Shown: positions 54,487 to 62,700 of the stretch, piece after piece
How the letters are laid out: every line of letters starts with the position of its first letter
Numbering within the stretch: position 1 is the stretch's first letter
NCBI RefSeq assembly: GCF_014334015.1
Contig: NZ_CP060488.1
Span: forward strand, 4,298,501 to 4,362,500
Origin: Bacteroides sp. M10
GTDB taxonomy: Bacteria; Bacteroidota; Bacteroidia; Bacteroidales; Bacteroidaceae
Direction: 5' to 3'
DNA length: 64,000 nucleotides
Notes under the pieces: generated by a model
What the model saw: the letters and a program-made list of their open reading frames with translations, nothing else
Told to the model about the DNA's origin: nothing
The model's database searches: none
Program-made: the position numbers and the translations under genes

Positions 54487-56238
54487 TTACTTGCTTAAAT
54501 TTACAACCGGACGCACTTTACATCCGCTTTCCCGGAAGTAAGTGGAATTATCTGTACTATAGTTGGCGGAGTTGCCTTTCAGATTCGGGTTGTTGTTCAT
54601 CAACTGCTGCACAATGGGCAGGAATTCGTGTCCCGATATGTAGGTATCGAAAGTGCTCTTCAGTTCAGGATCGTTTGCTACATCGCTGTAGTTCACAGGA
54701 TTCTTTACTCCCACTGTAGAGCGGCGTACCGTACCGTGTTCCTTGAGCTGTTTCAAGCGGCTGCTGTCGTAGAAGAAGCCCCAGCGGATGAGGTCGAAAC
54801 CTCGACCGAATTCGCAGCCGAACTCTTTGGGACGCTCTATGTTGGCAATCTGCTCAAAGAGTTGGTCAGTCGTGTCGAAGTCGGAAAGTTCCAAGTCGGA
54901 CAAATCAGCGCGATTGCGCACTTCGTTAATCCAGTCGATAGCCTGCTGTGTAGGACCATTGACTTCATTCTCGCACTCGGCAGCGCGGAGCAGCACATCT
55001 GAATAGCGCATCAGGCGCAGGTTGATGCCATCGTGCAAGCCTGTAACGATGGTGCTGTACAGACCGGTACGGAGATTCGTGAATTTGGCAATCGGCAGAC
55101 CACCGTAAGTGTTGTTGGTTACAATATTGTCGGTGGCTGTAAGTTTGTGCGTATAAGCTACATTACCATACTCGAAATCCGCCCAGTCGTTTTCGTAGGT
55201 TCCGATGGTCCAATAGAGTCTGGGGTCGAGTTTGCCATTGATAGTACGTTCACTTTTGAAGAGTTGATAGAGCCAGGGCGAAGCCGAGATGTCGGCCCAA
55301 CCGCCATAGTTACCGGGACCAAAGTTGCTCTCAATAGCCGATCCTTGTGTGGCATTGGGACTTGTATTTACCGGAGTCCACTCGTCGTCGGTGCCTTGCG
55401 CTCCATAGTCAAGATACTGCACTTCGAAGAGGCTTTCCGCATTGTTCTCGTATGCCGAACCTTCGCGGAAGTTATCGCCATAGTTGGACATTAGCCGATA
55501 GGTGCCGTATTTTTTGCCAATGATGTCTTTCAGCACCGTGAGTGCATCGCTGTATTTTTGACGCATCATGAGGGCGCGAGCATAATAGCCTGCCGCAGCG
55601 CCGCAGGTGGCACGTCCACCAGCCCATTCGCCGCCTTCATCACGGGAAGGAAGCAATTCCATCGCCTCGTGGAAATCTTTTTCCACCTGATCGAGCACGT
55701 TATCGTAAGTGCTGTTGGTGGTATACAGTCCGTCTAACGAAGAATAGGTGGCATAATCTGTGATGAGGGGCGGATTCTGATAATAACCAACCAAGTTGTA
55801 GTACGACAGGCCGCGCAAGAAAAGCACTTGTCCTTTGATGCGTTTCATTTTATTAGAAAGTTGGCTGTTGTCCTCACCGCAACGGGAAATGGCGAAGTTG
55901 CACACGTTGATGGTGTAGTACCATTCCCGCCAAGGCCACCACGTGATGTCCGAGGTAACTTCTGCGTTAAGGTCATCGAAAGGCATGTACCACACTTGTG
56001 AAGAGTTCCAGGCTTCATCGCCACGGCACACGTCGATGGTGTAGCCTACACGAGCATAGGAACCCTCCATGCGGATATGGTTGTAGGCGGCAATCACGCT
56101 TTCCTCCAAATCATCGGCATTAAAGCCGAAAGTACTTGAGGTTTGTTGGTTGGGATTCAACAGATCCATTTTGTCACTGCAAGAAACCAGCGTGCTAAAT
56201 CCCAAAATGAGAATAAGTGAATATTTATATAGTTTCAT
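54487..56238 (-). CDS. SusD-like surface glycan-binding lipoprotein of the arabinan PUL
   Basis: 583 residues with lipobox LVSC (Cys20). SusD family features include DKMDLLNPNQQT after the lipid site, LFLRGLSYYNLVGYYQNPPL in the TPR-like helical region and LRLMRYSDVLLRAAECENEV and FGCEFGRGFDLIRWGF near the C-terminus. It partners the SusC encoded 39 nt upstream and delivers arabinan oligosaccharides to the pore. Confidence 0.96.
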   Translation of the reverse strand: MKLYKYSLILILGFSTLVSCSDKMDLLNPNQQTSSTFGFNADDLEESVIAAYNHIRMEGSYARVGYTIDVCRGDEAWNSSQVWYMPFDDLNAEVTSDITWWPWREWYYTINVCNFAISRCGEDNSQLSNKMKRIKGQVLFLRGLSYYNLVGYYQNPPLITDYATYSSLDGLYTTNSTYDNVLDQVEKDFHEAMELLPSRDEGGEWAGGRATCGAAAGYYARALMMRQKYSDALTVLKDIIGKKYGTYRLMSNYGDNFREGSAYENNAESLFEVQYLDYGAQGTDDEWTPVNTSPNATQGSAIESNFGPGNYGGWADISASPWLYQLFKSERTINGKLDPRLYWTIGTYENDWADFEYGNVAYTHKLTATDNIVTNNTYGGLPIAKFTNLRTGLYSTIVTGLHDGINLRLMRYSDVLLRAAECENEVNGPTQQAIDWINEVRNRADLSDLELSDFDTTDQLFEQIANIERPKEFGCEFGRGFDLIRWGFFYDSSRLKQLKEHGTVRRSTVGVKNPVNYSDVANDPELKSTFDTYISGHEFLPIVQQLMNNNPNLKGNSANYSTDNSTYFRESGCKVRPVVNLSK

Positions 56239-56277
56239 AAAATATGTTTTTAGTATTTAGGTACTAGATAGTAACGA

Positions 56278-59200
56278 TTAAAATGTAAAATGAACGCCAC
56301 ACATGAAAGTGCGTGCAGTAGGATAAGAACAGAAGTTGTATCCCGGAGTAAAAGTTCCTCCCGCATAGTCTACATTATAACCGTGATATCCGGTGAATGT
56401 GTGGAGATTCTGTGCTGACACGTAGAAACGTACATCTGATACATATTTTCCGAACCACTCGTTAGGGAAATTGTAGCCCAATTCTACATTGGCAATCTTC
56501 CAGTAGGCTGCATTCTGAATCTTGCGTGAACTGAAGAGGTCGTTCCAACCCAAGCTGGCGCTGTTGGTGACATAAGTGCGTGGCACGTTGGAAAGATAAG
56601 TGCTACCGTCTTCGCTAAAGCGGTTGGCATCAAGCATACCCACCTCTTTGTTTCCCCAGCCGTAGCAAGAGTTAAGCGAGTTGTAGATGTCGTCGCTGAC
56701 ATGATAGTTCAGCGCACCGAAGGTAGCAATGCTTAGGTCGAAGCGCTTGTATTCAAAACGAGCATTGAGACCGAAATGAATCTTAGGCATACCGCTGCCC
56801 AGCACCACTTGGTCGTTGGCGTCTACTTTACCGTCGGGTTTACCGTCCGGTCCGCTTATGTCTTTATAGAGGCAGTCGCCAATCTGGGCACCCTCTTGAG
56901 TGGCGTGGTTATCCAAGTCTTCCTGCGTGCGGGCAATACCCTCATAAGCCCAGCCGTAGAACTGACCTATTTCTTGGCCTACATTGGTAATATATGCTCC
57001 GGAGATATAAGAGTCGGTACCAAAGCCTAACGAAGTCACACGGTTGCGCAACGTGCTTAGGTTGGCCGAAAGTTCATACTTGAAGTCATGATCGCGGTTA
57101 CGGTAGGTAGCCGAGAACTCAAAACCGGAGTTGTTCATCGAGGCGGCATTCATCGTAACGGTGGTATTGGATACACCGGCTTGTTCGGGCACAGGGACAG
57201 CGTACAGCAGGTCTTCGCTGGTGTTCTTGTACCATTCGGCTGTGAACTCTAAGCGATTGTTGAACAAGGCGAGGTCGATACCCACGTTGTAGGTTTTCTT
57301 TTTCTCCCATGCCAGGTTATTGTCCACGAAAGTGGAAACGGCAGAACCGGTCACTACGTTACCGTTGAAATTGTAAGTCATATTGTTGCGCGACATGACA
57401 GCCTGATACATATACTCACCGATATTCTCGTTACCGAGTTCACCATAGCTGGCACGAACCTTGAACAGGTTTACGACATTCTGGTCGAAGGGGAAGAATT
57501 TTTCCTTGTCGAAGCGCCAACCCACAGAGACGGAAGGGAAAGTTCCCCAACGGATATTTCTGGTCAGGCGCGAGCTGCCATCCCGGCGCACTGTTGCCGA
57601 GAATAAGTATCTGTCATCGTAATTGTAATTGATACGACCGATGTAAGAAAGGATGGAATGTTTGTATTCGTAGCTTTCAGAATACGTGTCGGAAGCATTC
57701 TGGAGCTGTAGAAAATACGGTTCGGTGAAGTTGATTCCCCATCCGGTCAGCAGGTCGGTGTCTTCTTCTTCGTAACTCTGGCCTGCCAATACGTTGATGT
57801 GGTGCTTGCCTATCGTGCCATCGTAAGTAATCACATTCTCTATCAAAGCATCCGAATAGTCGCGCGACCCCTTGGTGAGCCGTTCGTTGCTCTTGGACAA
57901 GTACACACGGTTACTCTGCACCCATGCGGGAATCCAAGTGAAGTCCTTGCAATGGGTTTTGCTGTAAGAGAGGTTCACTTTATAGTTGAGCTTATGATTT
58001 TTGTTATCAACGCCAATCATCTTGAGGATATCCACGTCGGCAGATCCGGTTCCCACGAAACGATCTACGCGGGTGTTACGTTGCAGTAGGTTATTTACCA
58101 GCAACGGGTTGGAAGCGGAGATGTCACCATGCACGGTATCGTAGTATACGCCATAGCCGTAAGCGTCATAATTAAAGTTGTTGGCGATTCCTACTAAGTT
58201 ATCAAGTACCCATGTAGAAGAATCGTATGCCTTGATGGTGGGCTGCATCATTAAGGTACCGCGCAGCACATTGGTTACGTCACCATACAGACCTTGAACG
58301 TATTCGGAAGCATTCGAAAGCCCCATATTGTCTTGGTCGGAGTGAGAGTAAACAAGACTGGTCTGGAACTTTATGAATTTGGTCTCCATGGTGTTGTTGA
58401 CACGCGCCGTGTAACGTTCATAGTTAGGGCCGGCACCTTCGAGAGTTCCTTTTTGGTTGAAATAGTCTAATGATATATTATAGGTGTTATGGGCGCCACC
58501 TCCGGAGAGGTTTACATTGTGGTTTTGACGGATACCCGCTTTGAATACTTCATCAAACCAGTTGGTGTTGGTGTCATCTTGGAAATGGTATTTTCCGGTT
58601 TCGCTGTCAAGTTTATATCCCGTTGGCAACGGAGTGTTGGAGTTTGCGGCTGCCTGACCGAGGTACTGGCTGTACTGGTCAGCATTCATTACATCATAGA
58701 CACCTTTAGGAATATTATCCACACCGAAGTAACCATTGTAATCCACTTTCAGTGGTTGGTCTTTTTGTCCGCGTTTGGTGGTGATGATAATCACACCATT
58801 GGCGGCGCGCGAACCATAGATGGCAGCAGCCGAAGCATCCTTCAGCACTTGGATGGTTTCAATATCGTTTGAAGAGAAATCGCGGATGGAAGTTCCCATG
58901 GGAACGCCGTCGATAACGTAAAGAGGAGAGGTGTCTCCGAAAGACCCGACGCCACGGATGCGAACGGTAGGATCGGCTCCGGGTTGTCCGTCAGAGGTGA
59001 TTTGTACACCGGAAACCTTACCTTCGAGCATGGTGGAGATGTTGGAGTTTGATGTCTGTTTCAAGGCTTCCGCATCTACCACGGCAACAGAACCGGTTAA
59101 GTCGGATTTCTTTTGTGTACCGTAGCCTACGACAACCACTTGCTCAAGCATCTTATTATCGGCTTGCAACTGGATGCTTTCAATAATGGCGCGGTTGCGA

Positions 59201-59487
59201 ACAGCCACTTCACGTTCTTTGAAGCCCACATAGCTAATCAAAAGGGTAGCGTTTCCAGGAACCTCCAGTTGGAAGTTACCGTCTAAGTCGGTAACGGTTC
59301 CGCCTTGTCCACCTTTAATCTTGATGGTAGCCCCTGGCATGGGTTCACCTTGTTCGTCGATAACTTGACCACGAACCTTGATAGTCGGAGATTGTGCCAC
59401 GGTAGCCATTGCAGGTGTAGGATACACCGCCATGCCGCCAAAGGTACACATACTAAGCATTAGGGAAAAAAATAAATGTTTCCTCAT
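56278..59487 (-). CDS. SusC-like TonB-dependent receptor of the arabinan PUL
   Basis: 1069 residues with signal peptide (about 1-29, ATPAMATV). A carboxypeptidase-regulatory-like domain (IKVRGQVIDEQGEPMPGATI) is followed by EQVVVVGYGTQKKSDLTGSV, the plug (ASAAAIYGSRAANGVIIITT) and the barrel ending TFMCGVHFTF. There is no STN domain, in line with control by the HTCS next to it. First gene of the SusC-SusD-SGBP-GH43 operon. A leader of about 180 nt precedes the start codon. Confidence 0.97.
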   Translation of the reverse strand: MRKHLFFSLMLSMCTFGGMAVYPTPAMATVAQSPTIKVRGQVIDEQGEPMPGATIKIKGGQGGTVTDLDGNFQLEVPGNATLLISYVGFKEREVAVRNRAIIESIQLQADNKMLEQVVVVGYGTQKKSDLTGSVAVVDAEALKQTSNSNISTMLEGKVSGVQITSDGQPGADPTVRIRGVGSFGDTSPLYVIDGVPMGTSIRDFSSNDIETIQVLKDASAAAIYGSRAANGVIIITTKRGQKDQPLKVDYNGYFGVDNIPKGVYDVMNADQYSQYLGQAAANSNTPLPTGYKLDSETGKYHFQDDTNTNWFDEVFKAGIRQNHNVNLSGGGAHNTYNISLDYFNQKGTLEGAGPNYERYTARVNNTMETKFIKFQTSLVYSHSDQDNMGLSNASEYVQGLYGDVTNVLRGTLMMQPTIKAYDSSTWVLDNLVGIANNFNYDAYGYGVYYDTVHGDISASNPLLVNNLLQRNTRVDRFVGTGSADVDILKMIGVDNKNHKLNYKVNLSYSKTHCKDFTWIPAWVQSNRVYLSKSNERLTKGSRDYSDALIENVITYDGTIGKHHINVLAGQSYEEEDTDLLTGWGINFTEPYFLQLQNASDTYSESYEYKHSILSYIGRINYNYDDRYLFSATVRRDGSSRLTRNIRWGTFPSVSVGWRFDKEKFFPFDQNVVNLFKVRASYGELGNENIGEYMYQAVMSRNNMTYNFNGNVVTGSAVSTFVDNNLAWEKKKTYNVGIDLALFNNRLEFTAEWYKNTSEDLLYAVPVPEQAGVSNTTVTMNAASMNNSGFEFSATYRNRDHDFKYELSANLSTLRNRVTSLGFGTDSYISGAYITNVGQEIGQFYGWAYEGIARTQEDLDNHATQEGAQIGDCLYKDISGPDGKPDGKVDANDQVVLGSGMPKIHFGLNARFEYKRFDLSIATFGALNYHVSDDIYNSLNSCYGWGNKEVGMLDANRFSEDGSTYLSNVPRTYVTNSASLGWNDLFSSRKIQNAAYWKIANVELGYNFPNEWFGKYVSDVRFYVSAQNLHTFTGYHGYNVDYAGGTFTPGYNFCSYPTARTFMCGVHFTF

Positions 59488-59507
59488 TTTTAAAAGTATT
59501 AAGGTTG

Positions 59508-59603
59508 TTAATTTGATAGATTAAATTGTTGTGCAATAGGGGGAAGGTTGGATTTAGCCGAAGCTATGCACGATACGACAGCCATTTTCTTGTCATTCTT
59601 CAT
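59508..59603 (-). CDS. possible 31-residue leader peptide upstream of susC
   Basis: A short open frame lies wholly inside the inferred susC leader: MKNDKKMAVVSCIASAKSNL and eleven more residues, stop at 59508, ending 20 nt before the susC ATG. It has a basic start and no clear domain. It could be a translated leader peptide that influences susC translation, or chance. No Shine-Dalgarno is obvious, but these are weak in Bacteroides. Confidence 0.3.
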   Translation of the reverse strand: MKNDKKMAVVSCIASAKSNLPPIAQQFNLSN

Positions 59604-59635
59604 AATATTAATATTAGATTAAACTTTAAATGCAT

Positions 59636-59661
59636 GGTGCTCTCCCAAAGGATTGAGCACC
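59636..59661 (-). promoter_or_regulatory. hairpin in the 5' leader of the arabinan susC mRNA
   Basis: GGTGCTC (59636-59642) and GAGCACC (59655-59661) form a 7-bp stem with a 12-nt loop, placed within the first 30 nt of the inferred transcript. It may protect the 5' end of the mRNA. Confidence 0.45.
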
Positions 59662-59671
59662 GATTGCATGA

Positions 59672-59679
59672 CAAAAGTA
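59672..59679 (-). promoter_or_regulatory. -7 box of the arabinan PUL operon
   Basis: Minus-strand TACTTTTG matches TAnnTTTG. Start near 59665, so the susC leader is about 178 nt. No -33 element at the usual distance, as expected for HTCS-activated promoters. Confidence 0.55.
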
Positions 59680-59699
59680 TGGCATTGATGGTAAATGAG

Positions 59700-59748
59700 G
59701 GTGGACAAACGTGTTTTAGAGGTGGATAAAAGATTTTAGGTGTAAAAA
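59700..59748. promoter_or_regulatory. direct repeats upstream of the arabinan PUL promoter, candidate HTCS operator
   Basis: GGTGGACAAA (59700-59709) and GGTGGATAAA (59721-59730) are spaced exactly 21 bp, two helical turns; a looser third copy GGTGTAAAAA follows at 59739-59748. They lie 35-85 bp upstream of the inferred start site. The 300-nt gap 59488-59787 thus holds the operator repeats, promoter, leader hairpin and the short leader frame. Confidence 0.5.
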
Positions 59749-59787
59749 ATACAACTTATTATGTGAGATTATTGTTTTTAGGTAAAA

Positions 59788-62700
59788 CTATTCTTCCTTA
59801 TTAAGCAGTGAACTCGGTGTCGTATTAAAATATTTGGTGAAGCACCTGGTGAAGTATTTAGGATCGTTGAATCCTACTTCATAAGCTATTTCCGCAATAT
59901 TCATATTTTTCGTTTCCCGATTCTTCAGAATCAGTTCGCGTGCTATATTCAATCGGTAATTTCGGATAAACTGTCCGGCTGATTGTCCGATGAGGCTTTG
60001 CAGTTTCTTATTCAGCAAACTTTTGCTCACTCCTACAGCTTCACTGAAATCACTGACCTCAAAATAAGAATTTTTATAATTCTCTTTGATTACTTCCATT
60101 ATCTGATTCATAAACTTCTTATCACCCGATTCTTCCTCCATATTCAGCACATCCACATCCATGTCGAGCGTGAATTTGCGCTGATAGCGTTTTCGGTTTT
60201 CCAAGATGTTCTGAATACGTGTCAATAGCAATGTTTCATCAAAAGGTTTCAATAAATATTCATCTACTCCCATACGATAACTTTCCAAACGGGCCTCTTG
60301 TGAAGTCTTGGCAGTTAGCATCAGGAAAGGAATGTGTGAAATGGCGAAAGTATCTTTCACCCGACGGGAAAGTTCGACACCGTCCATCACCGGCATCATT
60401 AAGTCGCTGATAATAAAATCCACCGGATTGCTGTTTAGAATATGCAACGCCTCTTCTCCATCCGCCGCTTCCAGTACATTATATTGTTCACGGAGGATGG
60501 AACGGATATATCCCCGCATATCCACATTGTCTTCCACCACTAGAATCGTCAAAGCCTCTTTCTCTTTAGGAGTTTGGGAAGTTGGCGTAGCATTAATCGA
60601 AGAATCGTTAGAATTAATGATTATCAGCTTGTCATCCTTTTCTTCTTCCCGTTGTAAGGGGAGGAGAAGACGGAACGAACAGCCTGAAAGGTGGTTGTTG
60701 CGCACCTTGATTTCCCCACCGTGCATCTGCACGATTCGTTTGCAGAGGTAAAGCCCTATACCGGTTCCCGCCTGTCCGTACACCGGATATTTTACCTGAT
60801 TCTGCGACTGGTAAAAACGATTGAATATCCGGTTCAGATCCTCTTCCGGAATGCCCGGCCCGGTATCGCAGACACATATATACAAAGATTCTTTTCCACC
60901 CTCACCAGATGATAGGGAAGATATATACAGGGAAACAGTACCTCCATTCGGCGTAAATTTAATAGCATTACTCAATAGATTAGTCACCACTTTACGCATT
61001 GCTTCCTCATCATACAGAATCTCCGGTGTTTCTATCCTGTAATACCTTTTCAGTACGATATTCCTTTCTCCCGCAAACACCTCGAAAGGAGTGATTAGCG
61101 AATCAATGAATTTCAGAAAATTTCCCCGTGTTTTGACAATCTCCAGCTTACCGGATTCTACTTTGCGGAAGTCCATCAACTGATTGACCAATGACAACAG
61201 ATACTTCGAATTGCGCTCAACGAAATGAAGTTGTTCGATCACCTGCGGATTATAACTCAACTTCAATGCCCGCTCGATAGGCCCGATAATCAACGTAATC
61301 GGCGTACGGAATTCATGTGTGATATTGGTAAAAAACGAGATCTTATCAAGCGTAAGCTCCTGTACTTTATGCGACATTCGGATCAATTGCGCTTTTTGTT
61401 TCGTAATCTTTTCATTCTGCTGGGTTAGCATCTGGTTCTGGCGTGAAAGTTCTTCCGTCTGATTTTCCAGCAGATGCTTCTGCTGTTCCAGCTCGTGTGT
61501 GCGTTCTTCCACCGTGCGATGCAGATATTCCTTCTGTCGTTTCAGCGTGCGGATTCTCCATTGGTAGAATTGCCATACGCTTACTAGCGCGAGGATGATA
61601 ATCAGTAGAATGAACCAAACTTTTTTGTAAAAGTATGGAACAATTGTAATTTTCAGTTCAGTCACATTCTCTCCTTCATTTTCTCTGTCGGGAGTATATT
61701 TCACTTGCAGTGTATAGTCGCCCGGAGGCAAATTGGTATAACTGGCAAAACGGCGGTTGCCGGACACTTGCATCCATTTATCATCAAATCCGAGCAACCG
61801 GTAACTGTAAATTGCCGTATTACTTGGCTTAAAATTGAGCGCTGAAAACTCCAGTGAAAACGATTTCTCCTTCTCGTGCAGACGTAGCTCCGTAGTGATA
61901 GCAATGTCTTCCGGCAAATATTCGCTTCCCGGCAATATCTCCTCATTGCCGATCCGTAGGCGTGTGAAACGTACCTTGGCGGCAGGAAGAGAAATGGTCG
62001 GACGATTATTCTCGATAGCTACCAGTCCGCCAACACTGCCGAAATAAAGTAAACCTTGTGTCGAACGGCAAGAAGCGTTCCAGTAAAACTGGGTGTTAAT
62101 CAGTCCATCCTGCAAAGTATAATTGATAAACCGATTCTCTTCCGGATGATAGCAGGAAAGACCATTGTTTGTGCCAATCCACAGATACCCGTTGCCATCT
62201 TCTAATATTCCACGCACACTACTGTTAGGCAATCCTTGAGGAGTGCTGTAAGATACAAATATTTCCTTTCCCTGCTCGTTGGTAGTCCGTTTGTAAATGC
62301 CATATCCGCTACTTCCCAGCCAGAGTGTGCCGTCCTTTGTCTCAAAAAAACAGGTGATTTTTTCAATCAGACGAGAGTTGGGATCGTTCAGCTTGTAGTT
62401 TAAATGCCTGTATTCGAACTCTCCTGCGGCCGAACGGGAATGAAGGTTGATGATATATACCCCTTCCAGACATCCAATCCAAAGCTTCCCTTCTTTATCA
62501 ATAATAGAACCGATGCAGCCATGAATATTCTCCGCCACTTTGTCTGCCAGAGGAGCACTGATTGTTCCGGTTTCCGGTTCGTAAAAGTAAAGCCCTTGAT
62601 TGGCACCAATCCATATACCTTTATTAATAGGGTCGTATGTCAACGAACCGACAAAGTCGATTGGAAATCCGCTACTTGTCTGAGAAGAAATGACCTTCAG

